Source: Ottelia alismoides (Eukaryota > Streptophyta > Magnoliopsida > Alismatales > Hydrocharitaceae). From it: a DNA stretch of 64,000 nt. Positions 11,752-22,101 of the stretch are shown one piece after another (the first letter of the stretch is position 1; each line of letters begins with the position of its first letter). The notes beneath the pieces were generated by a model. The model was not told the DNA's origin, did not search any database, and worked only from the letters and a program-made list of their open reading frames with translations. The DNA is taken from assembly GCA_037367405.1 (NCBI GenBank), contig JAZKJV010005759.1, positions 62,001-126,000 of the forward strand. Direction: 5' to 3'. Both the position numbers and the translations under genes were made by a program.

Positions 11752-12579
11752 CAACTTAAGAAGAATGAGATAGAGGGATTCCAAATACAAGCTGGGTTAC
11801 TGTATAACCATAACAGAGTTTGTGTACCAAACACACCCGAATTGAGGAAGGAAATCTTACATGAGGCGCATTGTTCTAGATTATCCATTCATCCAGGAAT
11901 TACAAAGATGTATTTAGGATCTTTGTTCAAATTTTTGGTGGCCAGGAATAAAGAAGGATGTTGTTGAGTTTGTGAATTCGTGTTTTACCTGCCAGCAGGT
12001 AAAGGCTTCACACCAAAAGCCACCAGGATTGTTGCAACCCCTACTATACCAGAATGGAAATGGGGAAGTATTTCCATGGACTTCGTTCCTGGATTACCTC
12101 AGACGACCGGTGGTAAAGATGGTATATGAGTTATAATAGATCGTCTGACCAAGGTAGAACACTTTTATTCAGAAAAAAACTTATCTTCCACTCCAGATCA
12201 GCTTGCTGAGTTATATATTACACATACAGTCTGCCTCCATGGTATCCCAAAGGAGGTAGTTTCCGATCGAGATTCACGATTCACCTCACACTGTTGGGAG
12301 AACTTCATGAAAGTCTTAGGCACACAACTAAGCTTGAGCACACCATATCACCCACAAACAGATGATCAATCAGAACGTACAATTCAGACTTTAAAGGATA
12401 TGATACGAGCATGTGCCTTAGAATGGAAAGGATCATGGGTGAAATATTTCCCTCTTGCAGAATTCACCTAAAGTATTGGCATGGAACCATTTGAAGCACT
12501 ATATGGACGTAGGTATACTACTCCTTTGTGTTGACAAGAGGTCGGGATAAAGAACCTTTATGATTCAGATAGACTCTAG
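11752..12579 (+). pseudogene. E1 integrase, zinc-binding and core parts, interrupted by E2
   Basis: The His pair of the HHCC finger is in EAHCSRLSIHPG (about 11860), and CFTCQQ (about 11980) gives the Cys pair, but in a different frame. The core has Asp in SMDFVPGLP (about 12079), Asp in VVSDRDSRF (about 12264) and Glu in DDQSERTIQTLKD (about 12371), so the DDE residues persist. A TGA at 12127 replaces the expected Trp codon, a TAA follows EFT near 12469, and a TAG lies at about 12577. The gene is cut at 12584 by E2 and resumes at 48304. Confidence 0.85.
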
Positions 12580-12584
12580 GAGAC
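12580..12584. repeat. Target-site duplication of E2, left copy (GAGAC)
   Basis: It is identical to 48299-48303. Removing E2 and one copy rejoins the integrase gene of E1. Confidence 0.9.
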
Positions 12585-13797
12585 TGATGAATACATGATT
12601 CATTAACTTTTCTGTCGTATTTTGTCTTAAAACCCTTAAGAAATAGATGTAAATATTCATTAGTTCTCATCTTTTATCAAAACATCATTCATGAATAAAA
12701 ATGCATTTTTAAGTATTAAAAGCATGTAAATAAATAAAAAAGATAAAAAATAATTAAAGAAAAGAAAATAAGGCAGATTGTAGATATGTATATATGTACA
12801 ATATGACTCAAATAATATAAATATAGCTGGAAGATATATTTATACCTAACCCCCGAGACCAAGTCAGCATGGATTGGTCGACAAACCAATAAGTAGGGGG
12901 AGATAAGGAAAGAAAATCAAAAATTAACATACACTTCACACACTTTACACTATTTATCAAATAAATACCAAAACTTCATTGATTTTCAATTAATTCATAT
13001 GTATATATTTGTCACCAAACTCTTTTCCTAATTATTTCTAAAAATGTATATAAAAATATAAAAATAAGTTAAAAATATTATATTGTACATATACCAAGAA
13101 ATCCAACTTTTAAATTATCAAATTCTCAACTTCCAAACCTCATAACTTCCTCATATGAACTCCAATTTCACTCTACTCACCTTTAAAGTTCATAAAATAA
13201 TTTTATCTAATTAATAGAGTGGTTTTATTGAATTCGGAGTCCGTTTGCAAAAAGTCGATTTTGGGACCTAATGACAAAGGGTTTCTGGGCTATTTATTTT
13301 ATCTAGAACACATTATTTATAATTTTATTAATTTTATAATTTCTAATTATTTTCATGATCTTGTGATTTAACCTTGATTTATTTCAGAATTTTTGAAGCT
13401 TATTAATTATTTTAATAGTATTAAAGACCCTAATTTATAGATAAAATTGAACTGTATAACTTATACCTATATTTATTAATATATCTAAATTAATTTATCA
13501 AATTCCCTAAAAATTTACATAGCCTTTATTTATTATACTAGTAATTAAAAAAAATAAAATTAATAAATAATTAATTAGTTATTGAATTAAAAATTCAATA
13601 TCTATTTATTAAGTATTATTTATATTTTTTATAATATAATACTTATAATTCGAATAATATTTATTATTTATGAAAATTAATTATACCATAATTTAGAGAA
13701 TTTATCTATTTACATTTTTCATTTTTACACTTATTTAAAATAATGTTATTTACTATTTATTACATAATATATACTCTATTTAACATCCTGGCCAAAT

Positions 13798-13821
13798 AGG
13801 TGCTGACACGTCTCAGCACCT
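13798..13821. promoter_or_regulatory. G-box-type palindrome upstream of the E2 TATA box (one mismatch)
   Basis: AGGTGCTGACACG / TCTCAGCACCT is a palindrome apart from one central mismatch. The 3' LTR copy at 46494-46519 is perfect with the core ACACGTGT. Both lie about 180-200 bases before the TATA box. Confidence 0.6.
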
Positions 13822-13994
13822 GGCTCTTCTTCCTCAAGAAGCCGGTGGTAAGTTTGTTCTACCCGACCATTTTCACCTAATTTTCCAGCTTGACACCTAA
13901 CATCTTCACTCAATCCAAACCCTCCACGTCCTCCCCCTAATAACCATCTTACTCGCCAGCCATTTGATCTTCCTTGGAGCTCAAGCAAATCCTC

Positions 13995-14000
13995 TATAAA
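13995..14000 (+). promoter_or_regulatory. TATA box of E2 5' LTR
   Basis: TATAAA in CCTCTATAAATGGCCATG. The same context is at 46692-46697 in the 3' LTR. Confidence 0.7.
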
Positions 14001-15605
14001 TGGCCATGAAGTTGGTGAGAAATAACTAACTCACCCCTAACTGATTCTTCTCCAGAACCATCAGTCGACCACCCAACTTCTCCCTACGATTCCGGCCAAC
14101 CAGGGAGGTGACAGCTCCTCGTCTTCAGGCCGCATGGAAGAAGGGAGATCAGAGGAGACATTCCAAGGTGCAGCGCTGCCTTGTATCACTGCCTCGAGCA
14201 GCGTGGAGCTCTGGGAAGCCGCCCCGTCAAGCGATCACCAGCAGCGGTTCTACACCCTGCAAGCACACGTAATTCATCCATCTTTCACTTTTTATTTCTC
14301 GATTCATGTGTCAACATTAGCATAGATAATGGCGTCATTAGCAAGTTAGATCATCCATCATAGACGCCCTAATGAATTTGAACCTTAATTCCAATCTAAT
14401 CAACCTCAAAAGGCCACCTTTTTCCTTTCCATTTCGCCATTCACCAAACATCATGTTGTTAACTATGCTAGAAACACAATATCGATCTTGCGATTTTTAA
14501 CTAATCGACCGATTCTTGAACGAATCGAGCATATACCTTCGTCTATTGCAGATCTATCAACCATCTGGAGCAATTTCATATGCAATAGGAACTCGCGACT
14601 GCTCGTAAATTAAATCTGAAGAGGACTCAATAATAACGAAGCTCCAGGAGTGAAGCCATAACCACCAGCTTTGTTAGCTTTCTTCCGTCGACCTTGACCA
14701 TCTTTGACCAAGCTCACCTGCGGGTGAGCTCGAGGGGTGGAGGAGCCACCCCTCTGGCCCCACTGGAGGCCCAAGACCCTCGCCAGTTGCCGGCGAAAAT
14801 TCAGAGAAGAGGCCATCTTCGTCAGCGGCCTGAACAACCTCAAGAATATTCAAGAATGCCTGGAGTACAGGCTCACGACATGTGTCCAGAACGTGCGGCT
14901 CAGATCGCCCAACATCTTCTAATCTCCGCCGTCAATGTGAAGGGGTGTGAAAATTGCAACATAAACCTCACCGAGTTCCAGAAGTCTAAACCCGCCTCCA
15001 GAAGTTTCCAGAATTATAATTAGGTCCCTACACGGGGATCTAATTGTAATAAAACTTATTTTTCTTGCGTTTTAATCCCTCCAGGGACTGTTTTGTAACA
15101 GAAACTCAATTTTTTTCTTGCAGTTAGGCCCTTGGCTTGTAAGGGTCATTTAAACCTTGAATTTTTGACATTTTTCCGTGAATTTTCTAGGGTAGCTTGA
15201 TAACTACCCAAAGGATTTTTCTAGTATTTTTCCCGAATTTTTCGTCGTTTCTTATGTTGTTTTTATTCTTGTCTTCTCGAGTTCGTTTTAAAACGAATTT
15301 GTTCGCCATTTCTTTCATTATAAAATCAAGAATAAAAAGAGAATTTTTGGTTGGAATTTATTCCTTATCTCAAAAACCGTGGTTTGAGCATTCTGCTTCC
15401 TTATGTTCGACCCAAGTACACTTACCTGGATAAATATAATAGTGTAAGGTTTAAATAGGAGAGAAGTTGATTAATACACTTCACTTTCTCTCTCTCTCTC
15501 TCCTATTTTAACGACTTTTGTTTGATAAATTTCGGATCTCTTTGCAATTCTCTACACCGACAACACATTTCTATAATCGCAATCGGACCCCGAGCTTTAT
15601 CAAAA

Positions 15606-15623
15606 TGGCACCGTTGCCGGGGA
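15606..15623 (+). other. E2 primer-binding site (tRNA-Asp)
   Basis: TGGCACCGTTGCCGGGGA follows the LTR end by three bases. It differs at one position from the intact tRNA-Asp complement. Confidence 0.9.
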
Positions 15624-16012
15624 AGCATTGTTTTTACAGCGGTTTTTGAACCGATTTTCCTCTATTATTCTTTATTTAACAATTTTCTTTCGAGTTTTGA
15701 TTTACGGTTTTTTGTTCTTCTTCGGTTTTTATGGTTTTTCGTGGTGTCGTTTCAATTTTTATTTACGATTTTTTGTGTTTTTTTTGTTTTTTAACTAATT
15801 CTTGCAGGGGCCTACAGGTTCAGCCGGCTTTCTCTAAAGCCGCAAAATAGTCGAAAGTGTAGAGACTGAGGTTCTCGGTTGCAGAGGGCAGGAATAGTTG
15901 GGATTCATGTTGTATTCTCTTTTATTCTTGTAAAAAAAAGAAAAGAAAAGGGCGCTTGCCCGTGTTTTTGTTTTTGTATAAAGGGGCCCCCTAAGGGCAT
16001 CTCGACTTGTAC
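15624..16012 (+). other. E2 leader, 5' part
   Basis: T-rich sequence, then GCAGGGGCCTACAGGTTCAG (15806), the counterpart of the GCAGGGCCCATGAA block in the leader of E4. There is no ORF of note. It ends at the E3 insertion. Confidence 0.7.
16008..16012. repeat. Target-site duplication of E3, left copy (TGTAC)
   Basis: It is identical to 37191-37195. Confidence 0.9.
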
Positions 16013-16689
16013 TGTCACGACCCGTCCCGCTAACCGGAACGTGCCGTGACAGAGATCTTTCTTCTCCTTTTATTTTTCCTCAAGTACACATGTGGCAATC
16101 TCATAAACATAACATCTTTGTATTTCAAGTTCACAACACCAAGAAGTGTATTATACAAGTTCTATCTATTACAATTTCTTACAAAATAACAGACAATACA
16201 AAAACAACAAAAAGCAAAAGCCACCTCCTCCTAGTGTATCAACGGTCATTTCCCCTGCTATTCGTGATTTTACTGATCTGTAAATAATTATAATATAAAG
16301 GGATGAGTCTAAACCCATTTATGAGCTTAGACCCAGTGAAAGGATCTCAAGCTTTTTACATATAGCTAAAATCTGAAATATAAGCATCATTACAAAATTT
16401 ATGCTGAATACTGTGAAATAGCTTGAAAGAAACTTTATGACAGAAATTACATATAACAACATGCTAGTTTTGCGATTGAACGCTGAAATCACTTCAAAAG
16501 CAGATAAACTGAAACATAATCATCACTATCAATCTGTTTGTACTAATCACCACTGTGGCTAATTTATTGACTCAGGAACGCTGAAACAAAGCTAAGTCAT
16601 ACGCGCAGACGGTCCCAAAGACCAAAAACACCCTGCATACGACCCAAAGCGTATATGTATACAGAATGCGGACCCAAAGTCCTCTTGAT

Positions 16690-16764
16690 ACCAAATCTAA
16701 TGGTTTGCCATATCTAATGGCGATTTCAGGATCATATCTAATGACATCACCATATCTAATGGCT
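16690..16764. repeat. ATATCTAATGG short repeat in the E3 LTR
   Basis: The word AATCTAATGG or ATATCTAATG(G/A) occurs four times in 75 bases. The same array is at about 35711-35786 in the other LTR. Confidence 0.8.
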
Positions 16765-17486
16765 AGTTCATGATTTGTATAAAAGAGCTACTATAGTGCT
16801 TATCTTCTGATTTCGATTCTTTTCTTGTCACTAATAAACCGTACTCTTGCTAATTCAAGCTCATAACAGCTCTAATTCATGATCATAAAACAATCTGGCA
16901 TAGCATGCATATTCTGACAACTAGAACTATTGAAAATCGATCCATATTGCATAGTAACTGTGCAAAAACATATTTTTTTTATAAATAAAGCTCAAATCTA
17001 GGTAGTGAAACTTATGTTCCGCGTTCCACAAGGAACACAATGCTTGAAAACGTGCTATCATGATAAAACACTTGAATCGACATCTGAAATACGTTCTAAA
17101 GCTCTGATTTCATATCAACTGTATGGTACTTGAAATTCATGCGTAAAAGCTTTAGAAAACACAATTTCATACTTGCTATTCAAAACCATGCATATAAGCT
17201 AAAGACTAGTGCTTTAAAACAGCGCTTGAGAATCCCTCACCTGATCGATATCTAACTCGAGTCGAGATCTCCTTCTTTAGTGAATCCCCTCCTATAGCCG
17301 TCTTAGATTGAATACTGCGGTTTGATGCGGACAGAACTTCGTTACGGCTTTTAATGCGCTCTTGATCACCGACAGAGCTTCGCCGTACTCCTATCATACT
17401 CCTCCAGCAACCTCGACGACCTTGTGGCTCTAGGGTGGTGAGAGGGGCGTGGGATGAAGTGAATGGAATGGTGGGGAGGTCATGGG

Positions 17487-17494
17487 TATATATA
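17487..17494 (-). promoter_or_regulatory. TATA box, E3 left LTR
   Basis: TATATATA, palindromic, in GGGTATATATAGGCCTCC on the plus strand. It is conserved at 36502-36509. Confidence 0.65.
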
Positions 17495-17510
17495 GGCCTC
17501 CACCCCCTTT

Positions 17511-17768
17511 ACATGTGTGACATGTGTCAACATGTAAGGGAGGCTCCAAGATACATGTTGCCTCTCATCCATGTATGAAGACACATGGCAACACTTTCCA
17601 TTCATACACCATGGCACATGTCTTATTCATGAGAAAACTTGTTGCCCAAGAAAGAGGCTACACCATGGCACGTGTTAGTCTTAGAATGATGACACATGGT
17701 ACTATTGAGTTTTTGACACTTGTCCTGACTATATAATGACACGTGCCACATGATTTCCTCTCCATGTG
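17511..17768 (-). promoter_or_regulatory. Cluster of CANNTG (E-box/G-box) words upstream of the E3 promoter
   Basis: About ten CACATG, CATGTG, CACTTG or CACGTG words lie in some 258 bases, directly on the upstream side of the minus-strand TATA box. The two CACGTG words are full G-boxes. The cluster is also present in the other LTR (36528-36785). Confidence 0.55.
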
Positions 17769-18175
17769 TCTTACTTTTCCTATTGACACTTAGTTATCAC
17801 TAATGATGGGTAATCAATACTAATCGTGCTTAATTAGTCTTAATGATGTGATTATGGGCTAATGAGTATAAATCTATAACATTATGGGCCGTATGCTAGT
17901 AGTGGCTTCTACTACTTATAAGGTACTACCAAAATTCCTGATTAATAGATGTGGTACTATGTTTTGATGTGCTACACAATTCTGAGAACCTTTTGAAGTC
18001 CATTTTCTATACAAGATGGTCTTTGATATAAACACAACAAGTTCAATGAAATCATTGCATCAAGGCGAATCTATTGACTATGGTATCCGTAAAGTGTGAA
18101 TACTATCAGTCTAATATTTTCTTGAAATAACACTTGATAACATTCAAAAGCATGGTGTACAAAACACGTATTATA

Positions 18176-18191
18176 ATTCTCCCCTACTTGC
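18176..18191 (-). other. E3 polypurine tract
   Basis: The minus strand reads GCAAGTAGGGGAGAAT directly before the 3' LTR, the expected site for second-strand priming. Confidence 0.8.
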
Positions 18192-18225
18192 AATTAATTT
18201 CATCCTCGAAATTTAAGTACCTTTG

Positions 18226-18561
18226 CTAGCTTAAAAATAAGTGGGGATATTGAGATCTCATTTTTTCCTCTCGTTTCCATGTGGCTTCTTCTATTGTGTG
18301 ACTCCTCCATAAAACTTTAACTAAAGGAATCTTCTTTGTACGAAGCTCTTGTACTTTATAATCTCGAATTTCCATAGGAACCTCCTCGTATGATAGATCT
18401 TCCTTCAATTGAATATCTTGAGGTTGTATCATATGGGTTGGATCTGGAATATACTTTCGAAGTGTGGAGACATGAAAGACATCACGTATCCTTGCTAGTT
18501 CAGATGGAAGTCGAAGACGATAGGCCACACTTCCAATTCTCTGTGATCTCGTAAGGGCCAA
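18226..18561 (-). pseudogene. E3 integrase C-terminus and chromodomain
   Basis: The frame reads IGSVAYRLRLPSELARIRDV (end of the GPY/F-type domain) and DVFHVSTLRKYIPDP, then a chromodomain ending VLWRSHTIEEATWKREEKMR. It overlaps the preceding integrase fragment in another frame, so there is a frameshift around 18540-18560. In the family the chromodomain steers insertion to heterochromatin. This segment itself is open. Confidence 0.88.
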
Positions 18562-19030
18562 TGTATCTAGGGCTTAGTTTCCCTTTCTTCCCAAATCTGA
18601 TTAGGCCTTTCCATGGAGATACTTTCAAAAACACATGGTCTCCCACTTGAAATTCTAAGTCTCTCCTTCGCTTGTCTGCATAACTTTTCTGTCTGCTTTG
18701 CGCTGCCTTCAAGCATCTCTTGATTTCCTCAACTTTTTCTACTGTGCTTTGTATTAATTCAGGTTGAACCAATTTCCTTTCTCCAACCTCACTCCAACAG
18801 ATAGGTGTTCTGCATGGTCTACCATACAAGGCTTCATAAGGTGCCATCCCAATACTAGTATGATAGCTGTTATTGTATGCTAACTCTATAAGTGAGAGAT
18901 GTTCATCCCAGCTTTCTTTAAAGCTCAGTGCACAAGCTCTAAGCATGTCTTCTAGAGTCTGGATAGTCCGTTCTGATTGACCATCTGTCTGAGGATGAAA
19001 GGTTGTACTAAATGCTAACTTTGTTCCCAT
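18500..19030 (-). pseudogene. E3 integrase, second half of core and GPY/F region
   Basis: 176 open codons start at MGTKLAFSTTFHPQTDG, with the catalytic Glu in QSERTIQTLEDML, then YEALYGRPCRTPICW, KSYADKRRRDLEFQVGD and GKLSPRYIGPYEI. After that the frame is lost and the C-terminus continues from 18561 in another frame. Confidence 0.9.
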
Positions 19031-19070
19031 AGCTTTATGTAAGTTTGGCCAAAACTTAGAAGTGAATCAT

Positions 19071-19526
19071 GGATCTCTATCAGAAAAAAATTGACACAGG
19101 AGCCCCATGACGGCTAATGATCTCATTAACAAAGATCTTTCCCAAGCGGTCTAGACTGTAAGTCATGTTAATGGCTAAGAAATGTGCAGATTTAGTTAAT
19201 ATGTCTACTATGACCCATATTGCATCGTGACCTCGACGGGTCCTTGGAAATCCCGTAATAAAATCCATAGTGATGTGTTCCCATTTTCATTCTGGTATTG
19301 GAAGTGGCTGTAATGTCCTTGCAGGTCTCAAACGCTCCGGTTTTGTTTGTTGGCATATAGGACATCTAGAAACATACTCTGCAATCTCTCTCTTCATGCC
19401 AGACCACCAATAGTAACTCTTAAGTGTTCTATACATCTTAGTACTTCCTGGGTGCATAGTATACATGGAGTTATGGGCCTCCTCCAGAATCTCTATCTTT
19501 ATACTAGATTTCCTCGGAACACACAA
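19071..19526 (-). pseudogene. E3 integrase, zinc finger and first half of core
   Basis: 19526-19287 carries an intact HHCC finger (HNSMYTMHPG and CPICQQTK). 19268-19080 carries the first core Asp (MDFITGFP) and DILTKSAHF. The second catalytic Asp (SDRD, about 19075-19086) is put out of frame by a T-run indel and followed by an in-frame TGA. A stop also separates the finger from the core (near 19277). Confidence 0.88.
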
Positions 19527-19613
19527 TCTTCCTTTAAAGAATAAGACCCCTTAACCATCTATTGTATATCCGGCTTCATCATCTCCCTTAATCTTCTCAA
19601 CCACTCTAATTAT

Positions 19614-19922
19614 TTAAGAATCATGAAATTGTGCCTCCTTAATTTTATCATATAATATGGGTCTCACTTGTAAGGATGCGAATAAGGCTTCAGAGCTATT
19701 TATGGTTAACTTTGCACGTAACTCTTTCAATTGTAAATACACTGCTTTTAAGTGAGATAGCTGACCATTTGACTCTCTACTGAGAGCATCAGCTACGACA
19801 TTGGCTTTTCCCGGGTGATATTCTATGGAACAATTATAATCCTTGATTAACTCTAACCATCTTCTTTGCCTTAGATTCAACTCTTCCTGAGAGAAAATAT
19901 ATTTCAAACTCTTATGATCCAT
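19614..19922 (-). pseudogene. E3 RNase H C-terminal part
   Basis: It continues the RNase H after an amber stop (TAG at about 19957, at a Trp position in related copies). Motifs: [34 protein letters not shown]. The tail links to the integrase finger. Confidence 0.88.
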
Positions 19923-19958
19923 AAAGATTTGACAAGTTTCTCCGTATAGGTAGTGTCT

Positions 19959-20947
19959 CTAGATCTTTAAGGCAAATACTATAGCTGCTAACTCAAGGTC
20001 ATGAGTTGGATAATTTAACTCATGTTGTTTTAGCTGTCTAGAAGCATAAGCAATCACTTTATCATTCTGCATTAAGACGCATCCCAGCCCTTGTCTTGAG
20101 GCATCGCTATATATTACATAATTACCTTTCCCTGAAGGAAGGCTAAGTATAGGTGCTGAGGTGAGGCGACTCTTGAGTTCCTTAAAACTCTTCTCGCATT
20201 CTTCGTCCCAATTATACTTCACATTCTTCCTAGTTAATCTTGTCAATGGTGCGGCAATTCTAGAGAAGTTTTCAACAAATCTTCGATAATACCCAGCTAA
20301 TCCAAGGAAACTTCGGATTTCTGATGCATTTATCGGCCGTTCCCATCTAAGAACCGCTTCTATCTTTGATGGATCTACTGTTATTCCTTCTCCAGATATG
20401 ACGTGGCCTAGAAATTCAACATTCTTCAACCAAAACTCACATTTATCAAACTTTGCATATAATCGGTGTTCCTTCAGAGTTTGAAGTACAATTCTCAAGT
20501 GTTCTCTATGTTCTTCCTCTGTTTTAGAATATACTAGAATATCATCAATAAATACGATCACAAACTTGTCGAGATATGGATGGAAAACCCTATTCATCAA
20601 GTCTATAAAGGCAACTAGGGTATTTGTCAATCCAAAAGGCATTACCAGGAATTCGTAATGTCCATAACAAGTTCTAAAGGCAGTCTTAGGAACATCTTCG
20701 ACTTTAATTTTTAGCTGATGATACCCAGATCTCAAATCTATCTTTGAAAACACAGATATCTCTTGCAACTGATCAAATAAGTCATCAATTATGGGCAGGG
20801 GATAGTTATTACGGACAGTCACTCTGTTAAGTCTTCTATATTGCTTTGGATCAGTGTCTCCTACAAATGGTTCTGCTCCCAACTTCTTTACATGTTCAAC
20901 TGACTACTGGTGCTCAAATTCATGTCTTTTAACAGACTAGGACGTTG
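19959..20947 (-). pseudogene. E3 gag start fused to reverse transcriptase/RNase H by deletion
   Basis: The open frame runs 20882-19959 (307 codons). Its first residues, [11 protein letters not shown], look like the beginning of a gag domain. About five residues later it reads [19 protein letters not shown], which is reverse transcriptase. Everything between (gag body, zinc knuckle, protease, N-terminal RT) is absent, and the join keeps the frame. The RT then has [14 protein letters not shown] and the active site FIDD (20541-20552). RNase H starts at [15 protein letters not shown]. The codons upstream to 20947 contain stops. E4 sits just before this segment. Confidence 0.85.
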
Positions 20948-20952
20948 GGTGG
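20948..20952. repeat. Target-site duplication of E4, left copy (GGTGG)
   Basis: It is identical to 34811-34815. Confidence 0.9.
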
Positions 20953-21822
20953 TGATGAATCTCGTATCCATCATGCTAAAAACTCCTTATTAAAATCCCT
21001 GCTTAAACAAGCCAATAAAAATATCCTCTAATTCTCTATTTTTATCATGTACCATATTGTGTATAATTAGCCTTTAATTATTTAATTACCCTTATTTTTT
21101 TGTAATTATTTTATCACTCAAAAACCCCTAAAAATTAGGTAGATAAGTTGTCTATAATTCACTGACCTTTAAAAAGATAAAAAATACAAAAAAATCTGAA
21201 AACCACAAACTTGGTATTTTTACCCCCTTGAAAATACCCCCAAAAACAGCTTTTGTACAGATGACCTCTTTTGGCTTTTTGACCAACATGAAAGTTGTAG
21301 ATCTCATCGAGACGAGCAACTTTCATGTTTTGACTTTTTCCAAATTCGGCCTCGAGATATTTCTTTTCTAATTTTCTTTGTATTTATTTTTTGAATTAAT
21401 CTGATTAGGCCACGTGGCGCCTCCTGGGCCGCCCACGTGGCCCGCTCATCCTCTCGCCACCCAGCGGCCTCCTGGGCCGTTGGATCACCTCAATCCCGCC
21501 TTCATCTGAGCCCTTCATCACGCTTCACTCCTCAGCCGCCCGATCTGATCTCAGATCAGATCATGACCGCCCACTAGCGCCTGATCCACAACCCTTCGAT
21601 CCCATCCTCATCCAACGCTCCTCCTTGCGCCACGTCTCCACTCCTCCAGAGCCGCACGATTCCACTTTCATCCTACGGTGGCCGACGCTCCACGTCCCCC
21701 CTCTAACCTCCACCGAACGATCTTCTCCAACTCTCCATCGCAACCACTCGTTAGCGACTCACATTCAGTCGTACGATCAGATCTAATGATTTGATCGCAT
21801 CCCTCCGTTCGCGCCTCAATCC

Positions 21823-21852
21823 CAGCCGTTGGATCCCTTGATCCAACGGATG
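21823..21852. repeat. Hairpin/palindrome in LTR-a (CCGTTGGATC arms)
   Basis: Arms of 10 bp with loop CCTT. The outer three pairs are broken on the right side (GATG in place of GCTG). See 27276-27305 and 32709-32738 for the other copies. Confidence 0.85.
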
Positions 21853-22094
21853 TAGCTCATCGTCAACCTCCATAACCCCCCTCACCTCCATCCGTTTCAC
21901 CGCAGCACCAGCGCCCCCTTCCTTTTCTGGCCAACACCTCCGACCGCCTCTTTTGCTCATAACGCCACCTACACAAAGCCATAACTTCCACCATCCTCGC
22001 GAACCCCATCAAACGCCATCTCCATTACTCCTCTTCATCATTTCAGCCGTTGAAACCCTCTTCGTCACCACCGTAACCGCCGGATACCTCTGCC

Positions 22095-22101
22095 TATTTA
22101 G
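22095..22101 (+). promoter_or_regulatory. TATA-like box, E4 LTR-a
   Basis: TATTTAG in GCCTATTTAGACCCCTCCC. It is conserved in LTR-b and LTR-c and sits in an otherwise GC-rich block. Confidence 0.5.

Larger units (their letters stand above)
12585..15602 (+). repeat. E2 5' LTR
   Basis: It starts TGATGAATACATGATTCATT and ends TTTATCA. The first 1.2 kb is AT-rich and the promoter region around 13790-14000 is GC-richer. A G-box palindrome is at 13798-13821, the TATA box at 13995, a CT microsatellite at about 15487-15503, and a U5 signature TTCGACCCAAGTACACTTA at about 15406. Confidence 0.95.
16013..18175 (-). repeat. E3 3' LTR (left-hand copy)
   Basis: Plus-strand edges are TGTCACGACCCGTCCCGC and GTATTATA (the terminal CA has become TA; the other copy keeps TTACA). 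It contains the TATA box at 17487-17494, an E-box cluster next to it and an ATATCTAATGG repeat. Confidence 0.93.

Noticed and set aside
15606..15623. tRNA gene fragments at the TGGCGCCGTTGCCGGGGA and TGGTATCAGAGC sites
   Set aside because: Only the 12-18 bases complementary to a tRNA 3' end are present, right after LTRs, so these are primer-binding sites.
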